A stretch of DNA of 64,000 nucleotides from Tomocerus qinae (taxonomy: Eukaryota; Arthropoda; Collembola; Entomobryomorpha; Tomoceridae). Position 1 is the stretch's first letter; each line of letters starts with the position of its first letter. The notes below the pieces were generated by a model, which worked only from the letters and a program-made list of their open reading frames with translations, was not told the origin of the DNA and did not search any database. Below, in pieces: positions 39,460-53,100 of this stretch. The stretch is taken from NCBI GenBank assembly GCA_020055645.1, contig CM034549.1:24883930-24947929 (forward strand), given 5' to 3'. A program made the position numbers and the translations under genes.

Positions 39460-41033
39460 CACGTTAGTCTGTTAATGATATTCAGCTGTCAACCCTAATT
39501 TACAAGCTTATGCTTTTGTGATGGTTATGGTTATAATTAGACATAAGCATGAAGTAGGTGAACTAAAGTGGAGCTTTACATACAGATTTTTTCTAATAGA
39601 CTGAATAATCAGATATTTGATAATATAAGAACTGCCAATTGAGTAAAACAAAAACTTGACAGTATACACAACACTGAGACATTTCGTGCACTTAAAAATC
39701 AAAAACTGCGGGCTTCAATTTTATCGTAAAAATAATAAGTAGGCACATTTCTATGTTGTTGTTCTATAGGTAGTCTTAAAGATATGATGCAGCTGTAAGA
39801 CATAATAATATGTTTGTGGGTAGGTAAGTATGTTAACCTCCAAATGTGTATACCATAGGGACATAATACTTACCTTTGTTATCTACCCAAGTCAAAACCT
39901 GTCTTGCATGTAAACAACCCACCTTTGGTTCTTCTAATTCTTAGTCTTATGCATATCAGTCGTCCTTCAGAATCTTGGTAATGTAAATGGAAAAGTGTTG
40001 CTTACAAACTCGTAAATCTCAGTTTTCTTCAGAAGTAGATTTATTTATAGGTAGGCGGACCCAAATCCTTAGCATTGAGATTTACCTATTGTAATTTGAA
40101 TAAACCTTTGTGCCATGTAGATTAAAAATAGTAATATATATTCACGTAGAATTGATGTTGTTGGGAGACATAAAACCTGCATGTGCTAAGCCCGTTTCTC
40201 ACAGCCAGAGATAAGCTATATGGACCCATTAAGTAAGCCTGTGTAGCGTAACAAGCCTAATTTTCCGTACAAGATGACAATATTATCTCCTTTAGCGATA
40301 ACAGAAGGTTAAGGTAAATCTCCTGCTGCCGAAGGAATAGATTGTATAGACTACACTCTACACAGTAAATGCATTGATACATATTTACATTAAAGTATTG
40401 TGTACGAACTAATGTGTGTGGAACCCCTGTCATTGCAATGGCATTGTGTTCTTATAAATATATGACATCGTATTTACGTATATACTTTGCGGAAAAGTGT
40501 ATATTTAGTATGGGATTATCCAACAACAAAATTAGCCACCACACTGGATGGATGTATATAAATACTTATTTATCTGGTTGTGGCAAGGAATAGTTTGGAA
40601 ATCAGGGAGAAAAATATATAAAATGAAAAAGAAATATAAGAAAAATTAATAGAAATAGTAGAATAATCAAGAGCAAAAGTCTCGTAAATTGAGATTATAC
40701 TATTGATTACTGAAATCTATAGGACAGTCTGTGGTATGGTAATATCTAAATATATGTTTGGTAAGGTAAATATGAATTTGGGCTGTTTTTTTTAAACGGA
40801 AATGGAACAAAATCTTTTACTGAATGAAACAAAAGCAAATAAGTTTTTTTAAAGTTTCACTAATTTGTTTAAAATACATAGACAAAATACAATATCAAAA
40901 ATATATCATTAGTTGATGAATTAAAGATTCTTGATGTGATGTGAAATTGTGTGTAATGTTCTGAAATGGTCATTTTAATCTTTTAAAAATATATTTATTT
41001 TCAAAGCATAATAAATGCAGTACGTTTATAATT
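39460..41033. other. Intergenic, nothing recognised
   Basis: A 1.6 kb AT-rich spacer between genes L and K, without exons or long repeats. It holds the poly(A) signal of gene L at its right end. Confidence 0.5.
40994..40999 (-). promoter_or_regulatory. Poly(A) signal of gene L
   Basis: AATAAA on the minus strand about 35 bp past the stop codon of gene L; motif and spacing fit. Confidence 0.5.
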
Positions 41034-41866
41034 TTAAGGAAAGCTAGTATTTTCAAGATCAGTTAAATCAACAGCATGTCTGTCGTAAAAAATTCGCTTG
41101 AGACTTTCTATATATGAAGCTACAGACTTTTCAGCAACAAATCTAAAAGCAACATTAACAATTCCGCAAATAATCCATAAATATTGACTTCCATTTCCTC
41201 CTATGAACATGATTAGGAAAAAGCATTCAACTGGAAATATCCAATCAAAAAAGAATCTCGAAAAATAAAACCAGAGTCTACATTTTTGTAGGCTTAGATG
41301 AGAACTGGTCAACTGCAATTAAAAAATAAAATTAAAAAAATATACGTAAGAAATTAGATTTCTTTAAAAAACCATAAAAAACTTACTTCAAAAGTTGAAG
41401 TTATTAGCGATGCACTCAGACACAGTTGTATAGCATGAATTACAAATATTATAATCCATACTGTCAAATTAGGTACAACTACAGAAATTAAAATCTTACA
41501 GGTAATTGTTTAAGATCATAGAAAGTACTATATGAATTATTTGCTTGAGTTACTTATTTTCACAAGCATATTATGTAGCATATCCTTAATTGCATATTTT
41601 GGACTTACATAAGTAGAATATGCTAAGTGTGAGAAGAATTACAAGTAAACAGGCGGCAAATATCTGTAAAAGCAGAATAATACATTAGAGATATTTATTC
41701 CATCAAATTACATCTTAACATCACAGACACTCCACAATAAATACTATAATTAGAGATTAAAGAATTATTTCCCTTCGCTTACACTATCCAATATTCCAAC
41801 AATCCGAACTTCTTTTCGTGCACTGAAAATTCCATCTGGCTCATTTGAAAACTGCACAAAACTCAT
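41034..41866 (-). CDS. Tetraspan membrane protein L (array gene 12), 169 aa
   Basis: Exons 41866-41783, 41663-41609, 41478-41387 and 41312-41034; phases 0, 1, 0; 170 codons. The N-terminus ends ARKEVRIVGILDS with Asp27. Exon 2 is 55 bp as in gene K. TM2 has the motif in full, FVIHAIQLCL. Exon 3 has two frame-compatible acceptors; I chose 41478 because it gives the family length and a better pyrimidine tract, while 41460 would drop six residues. Exon 4 has QKCRLW (Trp91), TM3 with Glu in VECFFLIMF, and TM4 with Arg134 in AFRFVAEKSVASYIESL. It belongs with M and N by CR-x-W and FR-F/I-VAE. Confidence 0.86.
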
Positions 41867-42817
41867 GATCGCGAAATTAATTTCACAGGAAAATCAAGGT
41901 TTGAATAAAATAAACGTAAAACAAAATTAAAAGGATTATTTTCTCAAACAATCCATCTTAGCATATAAACATTCGCAAGAATTCAACCTTTTGTTTAAAT
42001 AAACAATGCTACACATTTAAAAACATGTGCGTCTCTGTTGCACTTATCTTCTAAACAAGCGGAATAAGTACTATAGTTTGAGTTGGTGAGGATAATAATA
42101 TACAGATGGGATATTATGTAATTGGATTACTATTCTATAAGTGTAATTTTCGTAGTTTTCGGTGCCTAGTGCATTAGTACTACACTTACTGCAGGTATTA
42201 TGTACAACCTGTTGGTAAAGAGTATTCTTTATTCTGCCCAAGCATGTAGAACAATATAAGATTTGCATTCTAAGTATTATTGTTCACCTTGAAGTAATAA
42301 ACTGGTTTTTGTTTCTTTTCTAGACTCACCTGCTGGTGGCTGGAGTTAGGATTTTTACAAGCGAAGTTTTCTGATTTCTAAGTTACCTCTCCCAAAATAC
42401 TGTACAACCTGTACTATACAATCCCGCAATCGTGCCATGCAATTAGCAAATAAATATAGGTAACCGAAGCATAATAATTGCATTGACAAATTACTATCTT
42501 TAAGTCCTTGTCTTTCAACCTACGAGTAAATCAACTAATTCCATATTATTACCGATTTTCCTAGAAAGTAGTTGAAATTAGAAATCTTCCATTCACAAAA
42601 ACATCTTGGCTTACATTTACACATCCAGAAATAAATGGCCACAAATTATTTTTCTGCTAATTTGGCGAACACATTTTAAGCCTTGTGCGTATATTAATAC
42701 CAGATGAAATAGGAAGTGAGGTTGAGGTTACTGATAGGGTAGGGTAGGTATAAGCAAAGGTCTCTGAGTATTGTGCTTCTCGCTAAATTATAATCTTGAA
42801 AGTGAATATTGGAATGA
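41867..42817. other. Intergenic, nothing recognised
   Basis: A 0.95 kb spacer between genes M and L. No exon, repeat or clear signal was seen. Confidence 0.45.
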
Positions 42818-43701
42818 TTAAATCTGTAACATGCTGTTTGAATCGAAAAGCTTTTCTAGATTTTTTAAATGTTCTTGGACAAAACTCTCCATAAGAAATC
42901 TAAAAGCTATTTTTACAAGTCCGAAAAAGAACCACCATAAATAATCAACGTCCTGGCTCATTAGGATAGTATGTGTTATAAAGAAACATTCTAAGATTAT
43001 AAGGGTATCTAACACAAGTCGAGAATAATAAAACCACACGCGACATTTTCTGACACTGTCTATCGGTCCCACCTGTTAAAAGGTATCATGAAATATTTCA
43101 GCAAACTTGAAACTAAAGATTAAGTCCGAGATAATTTTCATTTTCATTTTGTAATAATAATCTTACTTCACAAGCTGCTCGGAACAAATCTGCAGCAATG
43201 AATAGTTGCAAGCCATGAACTATGAAGATGTACACCCAGAGCAATGGAAGAATTTGAGGCCCTTTCCATAATAAAGAAATAAAAGTATTAATATTTTCTA
43301 ATCATTAATATAGGTTAATAAAGTAGTTCTTTCTTTGATATTATGTTCCGTAGATTCATAAACAAAATATACACTTACAAAACGTTTCGTAAATAAGAAA
43401 GCTCGGTATCGCTCCGATTTCGCATTTGTTGGCTCGGCATTTCCATTCGAAGACCCAGATTAAAATGAGAGCATTAATCTGCAACAATAGCCCGGTTATA
43501 AATGATAAGTGGACATTTTTTTTGTTTTTACTGAAGTAGTTACGAGATAATAAAATGCAAGTATTTATTAAGTATATTTTTCAATTTTGGCCTTACACTG
43601 TCAAGAATGGCTACAATGCCAACATTTTTCCTAGTCTTTGCCAAGCGACAGTCTTCATTTCGCAGTCGTTCTCGGTCAGAATCTTGATTGCAACACACCA
43701 T
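42818..43701 (-). CDS. Tetraspan membrane protein M (array gene 13), 184 aa
   Basis: Exons 43701-43597, 43478-43379, 43261-43167 and 43072-42818; phases 0, 1, 0; 185 codons. The first exon is long: MVCCNQDSDRERLRNEDCRL leads into AKTRKNVGIVAILDS with Asp34. The Cys pair right after Met could be a lipidation site (inference only). Exon 2 gives TM1 (INALILIWVFEW) and a loop with CRANKCE, two Cys that could form a disulphide outside. TM2 has IFIVHGLQLFIAA. Exon 4 has RKCRVW (Trp113), TM3 with Glu (LECFFI) and TM4 with Arg158 in AFRFLMESFVQEHL. Exon 4 closely resembles that of gene L. Confidence 0.87.
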
Positions 43702-44803
43702 ATTTTTGTTTTCACTGAAATAGTCAATTTTGACAGTGTATGATAGTTTTCCCTTGACTGAATTTGATCATTGCCAAATTTTGCAGTGGAATGTACTTCC
43801 AGTAAAAGATAAATGAATGGCTATAATAGAATTTGTATGAATTGTGCCAAAATGTTTTTAACTACGTGATTTTTAATAATAATAGTTTAGTCTGAACGAA
43901 TTTGAATTGTGTTAGTCCTCCGGGAAGAATGAAAGTTGAGTTTTCCCTACCGGTGTATCTTTTTGCGCAGGAAAAGAAAGCTCATCTGCTACCGAGTACT
44001 GAGCGAAGTAGAGATGAAAATCGACATAACAGAATGGCCTTCCGGGTAAGTCTATGATGCTACTGCTGCATGAATAGATGTAAATAAATCAATAGATTTG
44101 GTGCAGAGACACAATTGCCACTTTTCATACCGGGATGAATAAGGAAAATGATTCTTTCTCTTATTTTATAATAATTTATTAGTACAATTTATGTCCGTGT
44201 GCATAGAACAAACAGATGAAGGCAATCTACGTAATATTAATTTTTTGATCACAATTCTGAATACGGGTTAATATTTTAAGGTATATGTCTACTCTGAGGT
44301 AGTTAATATTGTACCTAAGATTTATTACAGCTCTATGGTCAAGATTTTTGTCTAATAATATATTATGTACTATTTGACATTGTACTACAATTTATTATAG
44401 CTCTATTGTCAAAACATGAATACTACAATATTAATGCGAGATTGCTCTAGTTTGATTACAGTGATTTGCTTGGCACATGGGAATAGTTGAGTTAAAAGAT
44501 ACATTTAGCTATAGGTATTTATACAAACCATAGCAAAAAGTATGATAGAGTTGCTATATTTTATTACGTAGTATATTGGTATCAATTTGCTAAGTATTTT
44601 ATTGGCAGAGTACATAGCACGTTAGGTGAAACATGCCATGCAAGTTTAGTTTTAGTCATATATTCTCCAAGATAAAATTTTCTAAAGCTAAGTGCAATAA
44701 CGAATACATAAAATATAAAAAGTTCTTTTTCTCCAGTCCAGTCATTCATGTCGATTTACAAACAGGTAAGTATGGAAGGAAGATTGATTCCTTTTTCATA
44801 CGC
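43702..44803. other. Intergenic; one 70-bp direct duplication
   Basis: Spacer between genes N and M. Two imperfect copies of a segment with TTTATTAnAGCTCTATnGTC lie at 44311-44343 and 44382-44413, offset by 70 bp. Nothing else is recognisable. Confidence 0.5.
44311..44413. repeat. Imperfect direct repeat, 70-bp offset
   Basis: GTACCTAAGATTTATTACAG then CTCTATGGTCAAG recurs 70 bp later as GTACTACAATTTATTATAG then CTCTATTGTCAAA. Probably a local slippage duplication. Confidence 0.55.
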
Positions 44804-45717
44804 TTATATATAGTTTAACTCGAAGGAATTGGAAATTTGCTGAATAGGAACTCTCCCAGATGACAATTGAAGTGCAGCCATGTTAAGTTGATATGATTTA
44901 ACTACAATTTCAGCCACTATTCTGAAAAGCAGGCGAAAAAGCCCAAAGAAAAACCATAATGGACTTATCCCCACTCCGATGATGAGGTATAGAAAAAATA
45001 CACATTCTAGTGCCAAGTGCGTATCCAGTACAAATCGGGAACAACAATACCAAATGCGACAAGCTCGGTTTGACAGTTCATATGTGACCTGCAAAACAAT
45101 AAAATAACTTAAATATTAATATTGTGTAATTTCTGCATTATATTCTCAATTTGATTCACAAATAGGACAAATAGTATGTAAACACAAAAAATGACTCGTG
45201 GGAAAGTATCCATACCCTCCAGGTTCCATTAAAAAGAAATATCCCGAAGAAAAATTGTAACAAGTGAACGATAAAGATCTCCAACCAGCAGAAAGGTGTA
45301 ACTGTACACGTGCGAAAAAATGCTGGCATTACATACTTGAGTAATTTCTATTTTTTGAAGGAAATATAAGGATTTGATACTCACAATTACTGTAGTTAGT
45401 CACTAATTTGGACAAAATATCGAATTGACCTCCTTGCAGGTAGAATCGTACAGAGAAAAATATTAGCAGCGCTCCAGCTAGTGCCTAAAGCATGAAAATA
45501 ATTATAGACAAAATGAATACTAATTAGGTACCTTTATGTTTGGGCGTAATTAACCAATTAAATGTCGATAAGGTCTTACGAAATCCAAGATTCCAATTGC
45601 TCTGACTTCTTTGCGTCCATTTCGAACCCACTCCTCGTCACCAATCGGTCGGTTTGCCACAGAACTGTCATCATATTCAACTTCGTATTCGTCATCTTCC
45701 CACGAGCCACTCATCAT
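44804..45717 (-). CDS. Tetraspan membrane protein N (array gene 14), acidic N-terminus, 202 aa
   Basis: Exons 45717-45580, 45484-45385, 45301-45216 and 45088-44804; phases 0, 1, 0; 203 codons. The start is the first of two ATGs (MMSGSWEDDEYEVEYDD). This strongly acidic stretch is unique in the array; it is followed by NGRKEVRAIGILDF with Asp45. TM1 is ALAGALLIFFSVRFYL. TM2 has EIFIVHLLQFFFG. Exon 4 has RACRIW (Trp121), TM3 with Glu (LECVFFLYLI), and TM4 with Arg160 and Arg164 (GLFRLLFRIVAEIVVKSY). The tail has about 25 residues. Sequence similarity to L and M is clear across exon 4. The in-frame sequence further upstream has no ATG before this one. Confidence 0.86.
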
Positions 45718-48700
45718 GTAATTTAAATGTAACACCTTTGATGACTGAAATCGATTTTGAGTGTCCTTTTCTGGGAAAAGTAGTGTTTCTGTGGTCTGTT
45801 TTATCTGATTGAGTAGAGCCGACAAAGAAAGTAAATATAAAAGGAAATGTAGGAGGAGGGAGACTCGCCGTTTTCTTTTCTACTCAATTCGACTACATTT
45901 GTTTCTCGTTAGAAAGTTATTCGTGGACTGTCTTCTCCCGTTTCTCTTTGGCCTTTGGTTTAGCTACACCTTTATTGGGATCTTAGACAGGGAACTGCAT
46001 AACATTATATCAACGAGCACTCTATACGTGTATTATGGATTTTATTTATATATAATATTAGAGGATCTACGAGCTACAGTTGTGTTTCTGTGTACACAAC
46101 GAAACTCTTGTCGTCCTACTATATCTGACTTGAACAAATGAGAAAATGAAGTAAAATTCTTTCCTAGAATGGCCATTGTAATCAGAAACTCATTCTTCTG
46201 AGTACTTCTGAGTGGATTTTCTATGTCTCTATGTTACTACAACGTACCAGATCACATTACTACATGGACTTGGGTAATAACCAAAAGGAAACTCTATTGC
46301 TTCAGGATATTTCAGTTTATTCCGATTTGCATTAGAGATAGACCAGTTGCAATGGAAAGCAACACTGATCTCTTGCTCCGTCCCCAGTTTAACTTTCCAG
46401 CCTATTTTCTCAGGAATCTGCGCAAATATGTTCTCGATTTTTTGCAAGGTCTATTCTCCTAATTTTTCAAAGATGTGGAACTACATTAAAAGTGGATGGC
46501 CTATTGGGACTTGTACATTTATAACCTATTGCGTAAGTCTTAAATTTTGTTGATACAATTGTACAACTGTGTAATTGAGTCATCATGCTCCTTTCAAACT
46601 CCTTTTGATGTTCAAGAAATGGGGTCTACACCCTGTTATGTGAGATAATAGGCAGTTATATATAACGATGATGAACCGAACTTGTTATTACTCTACTTTA
46701 TTACATGTTGACATTTTTGCAAGATTTTAGTGCATTTTTATTATCGCTTATATCTCCTTTCCCTAATATTTGTACTATACATAAAACACTGTAGGATTGT
46801 GTACCAAACTTTCTCATAAATCATCTAACAAAATAATTACCTTTACGCATTATTGGTTTACCATATAATTCTGTGAATTTTCAGCGCACAGATGTTGCCA
46901 GTTAATCATTATTGGTTTCATTTTATGGCAAAAATATTATTAACATCATTCCCTACACTTGCGTGTGTCTTGCAATGCTCCTAAGTATACTTTATGGCTA
47001 TTTCCAGAAAGTAATAGGAAAGTATATAAGAACAGGAGACCCCGACCAGCTTTCTTTTTACTTGGCCAGACAGATTTATTTTTTTGCCAAGTTTTTCCCG
47101 TATCTGTTCTGTATCTGATGATGGATATGGAAGGTATTCATTACAGTTCCCATTAGTCAAGATTGAAACGTGCGAACTATTTTTAGACAATCCTAGCAGT
47201 CTTTTCTAGTCTTTCTTGCGTGTAGCCAAAACCATATCTAATTGCCATATCTGTGATTTATGAATTGCAGAACTCCAACTGACTAATAAGACTCGCTCGT
47301 ATCGCAAGTCGTAACTCTGCGGTAGGTACGTTATTGAGCCAGCATTTTTTTGAGTAAATAAGATCTGCGTCTCCAGTTTCAAGATAGGACAAGTTATGAT
47401 TTAATACTTCATGTGAACATTGCTTTATATTTAAATTAATAACTTTTTGAAGACAATAAAATATAGATAAGGATATTGGATTGAACAAACAGAAATAAGT
47501 GCACCAAGAAGATGTATCAATATTTCAGATATGCAAACATGATTTATTGCTGCAAAGAGTTTTGAGTTTTCCATGAGAATAAATGTATGCGTACAAATAG
47601 TAGGAGTTGGGTGAACATCACAAAGTCTCAGATTGGGAAACGTACGAGAGGAGAATAGTAGATTTGTGTGAGAGAAGGGATCGACTGCTTTATGCCATCT
47701 TCCCAACATTTTCAAACCTCAGTGCTTTCTCCATGAAAGTTTTTCCAACAGAGTGAAAGTAATATTTGTCCTCATGAGTGAAATCGCAGAGACAATGTAG
47801 CTTTCACTGCAGTGAAAGTTACAATGAGTGCAGAGTCTTGGAAATTTCACCCACTTATCCATGTTGAAAGGAAAAAGCATTGGAGTTGATTCAAGGCGAA
47901 GGAATCTGTGTAAGCAGGGCTATGCATATAAGAATGTTCGCAATCCGATCAATAATTCACATTCGCACCTCTAACCTAGTAGTAGATGGCGAGCTATATT
48001 ACCCAAAGGAACAACTTTTATCCCATATTCACATCGACATTTTGATCAGGATTTGAAAAGGTCGGTGAGGGAAAGGTGAGGAGAGGAAGAATAGAAGACG
48101 TGGGTATTATATATATCTGTATAGTAGTACATATGTGTATATAGCAAATAATATTATAATATTTTGCAATTTAAGTACTCAGAGGACACTATTGAAGTAG
48201 AATGCACTTTAGATTAGAGCATGCTAAGCAATTTAATTCTTTGAGTGTTTCGTATTCAATATCTGTAGCTAACTTCGTTAAGAAAGTCTCTTGAAGAACA
48301 TAGAGTGCCCTGTTAAAGGTTAGTTAGGCTTCCCCTCGTTCGGAATGCTAATAATTTACATTAGGACCTAATTCTGGTGTAAAGGGCATAGATAAGATAG
48401 TAATGTAGAGCTGTTCGTAGTAAAATGTAGAAGGTAGTGAATTTAAATTCTCTCGTCTTGCGTCTCATTCACAGAGGAGCGCGAATTAAATCAAAGCTGT
48501 TTCCTATATTCCCTAGTGTTATCTGGCGAAATGGTCTTTTTATTTCGCAGAGGGAAATCAAAGTTGTGCGTAATTCCAGCCTTGTTTTGCATTCCAATGC
48601 ATATCGCATTTTTATTTCGGTAAACTATGAGAGAGAAGTCCTCGTGTGAGATATGATTTCAGTGGGATATGAGGATTCCCCGAAATTATATGCGAGCACT

Positions 48701-50108
48701 CTAAGCTAACCTTTATTGCACTCAGAGTAAGATTTCTCAGGGCAATAAAATTACATTGCTCTTGTATGAACGAGATAGATATTCCAAAGCATTGCATTGA
48801 ATTCTCTGTAGAAACCTTAGACAGTCAACTGAAAAGCAATAAGAGGCATTCCAAAGTATTATCTATCTGTGTGTAAAAGTTTTCGGAGCTTTGCAACGGG
48901 TTTGACTCGGCTTGACTTGTCTCAACTTCCTCTGTGTCTTCGTGAAAGTTTACTTATTTGGTTTTGGCTTCACCTTCCTATTTCTGTGTCAAGATGAAAA
49001 ATACCGAGACTCTTGCTCTGGAACCGGCGACAGTGATTTATCTGTCTCAAAACTCTCATAGGAAGGATTAATTCACGCTGAAATGCTGAGTAACTTTCCT
49101 TTTGTTTTATTATCGTCTTATAAATTAGAAACGGATTGATGTCTTTCTAATGGGTTGGGAATCCCTGACTTTCACCAGCTGATTTCGATATTGAGAACAA
49201 AATACGTCTGGAAAATAATGGGAGCAGTTCTGGGAAAGTGCCTTTTTCCCATACACTTGATCTTCTTTCAATTAAAATAAATTGCAGATTAATACAAGTA
49301 CTTTTCAACAACTTGGCTTAACCTAGATATATAAATAATGTGTTATACATTAACCAAAGAATAAGCATTGCCTCTTCTGCCCCAATACGAACTCATAAAT
49401 GGCATTCGTTTTTGAATGGAAGGAAGCCAGACTGTCTGTACCGTAAAAGCAAATGAAGGAGAAAGAATTTCACCTCGATCGTTAATAGTTGGAGTTAGGC
49501 AAGGCTCATGAAATTCTAGATAAATGTTGTAAATAGTCGTTTGTAGTCTTAAAAGTTTAAGAGAGCTGTCCAGTTTATTGTTCGAGGTAAATTGATGGCA
49601 CTTGTGATGTCTTCTGAGTGTATACCATTCGTTGTTCTGTAATGCAGAGATTTCCAAGCTTCCTCTCTCTTTTCCCATTACTTTCCAGCATAGATGTAGT
49701 AGTAATTTTTTTATCTGCATCAAACATGGATTTTTTCTTGTTAGGGACCCATGACTTCACTTTCCACAAAAATAGAGCTTAGCATTCCATAACTAGTATC
49801 TCTCTGTGCCTAACTTCTCCCACTGCTATAGCCGAATCACTTCACTTGGATATATTCAAGGGCGAACTGAAGTCAACATCACAATAGAATCCTGCTTTCT
49901 CCGCTAGTATTCCCCTTTTCCTTAGACTTGGCGAAAAACTTACCTAAGGATAAGCCAGATAATAACCTACCAGTCTCTTTTAAATGAGAACTTCTGATTT
50001 CACTGAATTGAACTGACAAAGAAATTCTCACAAAATCGCCTACATTCGAAATATAATTAATTTGTCTTCATGCTGCGAGGAAAGGTTCTTGCCTCGTCTC
50101 GTACGTAG

Positions 50109-50138
50109 GAACTAACGAGTTGGCTTACTCGTTAGTTC
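50109..50138. repeat. Perfect 12-bp stem hairpin
   Basis: GAACTAACGAGT and ACTCGTTAGTTC are exact inverse copies separated by six bases (TGGCTT). Isolated in a gene-free region; no function assigned. Confidence 0.8.
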
Positions 50139-53100
50139 GATCTTCCACAAATACACACACGAACAAAGTCAAATCAAACTAACAACCAGGACACCCCGAT
50201 CCATCATTATATATTTACGTCCACGCTTACCATTAGTGAACTCCTACGGCTAATATATATCCAGCAATACTTTTTCATTCCTCACTCCGGCTAACGACAT
50301 AAAAACGCGTGCCCTAATATATCATGACCCGAGTCGATGAGAACTATATGCTGACAGAGCTACGTACGTTCATTAGTGTGATATCAAAGGGAAGCATGTG
50401 GTTTTCTGAGGTTTACTACGTAAGCACGATCTTTGTGTAGAACTCACCCTTGTTTTCCTCCGACACACTTAATTCTACTTCAAATGAGAAATGAGTTGTA
50501 GAAATTCGTGGAGAACCGAAACACCAGAACACTTGGATACTTTACGCATCCAACCAAACTCGCAATACGATATCCACTAAGTCTCACTGTATAACAGTCT
50601 AAAAATCTATAATGCTACACAAATACTACTTTAATCCACTCTAGACATACATAAAGGTAATATATATCCCTGCAATCAAAATGGGATCTGTTCTGTAAGT
50701 ATAAGTATCAACACTTATAGTATTACAGCACCAATACCCAAATAGCTACATAAGATATTTTGCTTAGTTTTGTGTAACACGAAAATAATTTAATTCTCAA
50801 ATGGAGATGAGATTGCTAACCACTTTGGCAAGTAAATATTTGGGTGCCAAGTTGAAATGCGTAGGTACTATGATTATTTTGCACAACAAATACAATGAAA
50901 ATTAATGTTATGTTGACATGTTGCTACAAATATTCTGGCGTGGACAGGCTGTTAGAAAAGTTGGGATAAACTTCCTATGTCGTTGATATGCCATGGAATT
51001 GGAACGTCTGTGGCAATTGTATACATTGAATTTGCTGGTTTATAAGGAAAAATTTTCCGTTAATGGGTCAACTAATAAAATGGTAACATATTTGGTTCGA
51101 CTTTTGGAAAGTTTTGGTGAGTTACAACAAGGTAGCATGTGTTCCTTACGCTGTTAGGCAAGTAACTTTTTGGAAGGACGCTGGATAATGTACTAGTAAC
51201 TCACTAGTCAATTTGCCTAAAGAGTAGTGAGTGAGTCGGTTGTTGGATGTGTGTCTATGAAGAGAGGAAATGTATATGGGTAGGTATTAATGTAGAGACG
51301 GAGTAAATATGTATTTAGCAGAATATGTAGTAGGAGGCTGAGAGAAAAGACGAGTTGCCACTTTAATTTGGCATCTTCCCAATTCCTCCACAATTTTCTC
51401 CATATCTGCGTACGTGACCCAATTCGTCTGAATTATTTGGGCATCTATCCCACATTGCACGGAGCATCCTTCACTAACTTTAGCTTTAGATGATTTTCCT
51501 AGGATTCATGGCATGTATCAAGTTATGGAGTCTTATCTACATAAAAATTTCTGGTCGAACTAAGAAGAGTTTTCTGAGAGGGGTTTTTGTCATACGCTTT
51601 CTTGCTTAATGCTACTCACTTACTTAACTTTACCCAACTTGTTTTCCTTCCTTCCTATATTTCAAGTTGAGCACTCAAAGTTGTTAGTTGAATAACATGG
51701 CAGTTTTGGTGACCGAGTCTGATCCCGTCCTGTCCTCGTCTGGTCCAGCGTTTCTTCCGGTTAGTCTAAATGTGAACAAACTTTGCTCCCCAAGGATGTC
51801 CTCTATGTATGTGTTAACGGGAAATGGTTATGCTCAGTTTAGTAGTATTCTCTTCCACAGAACGTAACTACAAAGTGGAATACAATAAAGTAAACTAATC
51901 GTAACTAAGTAAACAAAATCTTGAGAGTTCCGCGAGCATGTAATGGACAAGCAGTCTTATTTATTGCTTTTTTAACGTTAAAATTACAACTGACATTAAC
52001 TACTTTAGTTTACTAGGAACTACTAGTGAGTTAGTAGTAGTAGTACAAATACATATATGTATGTAGAACTAACCAAGGTAGACACTCTACTAGTAAATAC
52101 ATCCGAAAACAATGTGAATTCAATCCACAAACTCTGTATAGTAACACTACCCACTAACAATAAGTAAACTCCCCTGCTTCAGACAACTTGCAACAATATG
52201 CTTTAAATGCTCTAACTTTTCTATTCCCGTCTCAATTTTTGTCTGAGAGCTACGAGCTGAGTGGAGGTAAGTCCTAACTAGAAACTTGGGAGAAATCCAA
52301 ACAACTTAATAGCTATAAAGGTGTTACTTAAATATATGTATACGGAATTGTCTATCTCATAGTAGTACAGAAACAACGAAACTCTACCTTAATTTGGCAG
52401 ACACATAGACCTCTCTACGTTGTTACATTTCTGTTCGAATATATAGAGTCAAACTACCTTATATGTAACTACATCAAACTTTCTCCACGAAATTTGGAGT
52501 CCTTTCTCTTTTTTGTCTTTTAAATTAGTAGTGTTTTGTTCCTTTGAACTTGGATACATCTGTACTCCTTGTATGAGAAATACAGACCAATATTATATCC
52601 TTAGTTGCAGTATGGAGTAGGTATATAAGTGTAACCTACCTACCTATAAGGAAATCATATTATTTATTATATATAGTATAGTAACATATGCATAGATAGG
52701 CCTTTAAAAATACACGACGCTTTCAATCAAGTCTGTCTTTGTATCTGCTATGTATACTTTATAGCTGAAGTACTAAGTTTTAGAGATGAGATGATAGAAG
52801 TTGGAAGAAGAAGAGTCTTCATTGAAATATAACTTGTGGTTTTTGCTGGAACACACACGCAATCTCTACTTCTTTTTATTTACCTAGTCCCATACTACCA
52901 CTCTCGTTGCACTTACGTCCCTACGTCTGTTTTTTTACTAATTTATTTTCACTGGATACTTTCTCTCTTAAAATTTTTATCTTTCTCTCTTCCGTAGCCA
53001 TAAATATGACTGCCTACTACTTCACACACTCTAATATGTACTTAAGTAATGTCTTTTCTAGCGAGAAATATTCATAAATGTCTTATGCTACATTACTATA

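Noticed and set aside
45809-46141. Plus-strand open frame next to the start of gene N
   Set aside because: Partly hydrophobic but without array motifs; it lies in the 5' flank of gene N on the opposite strand.
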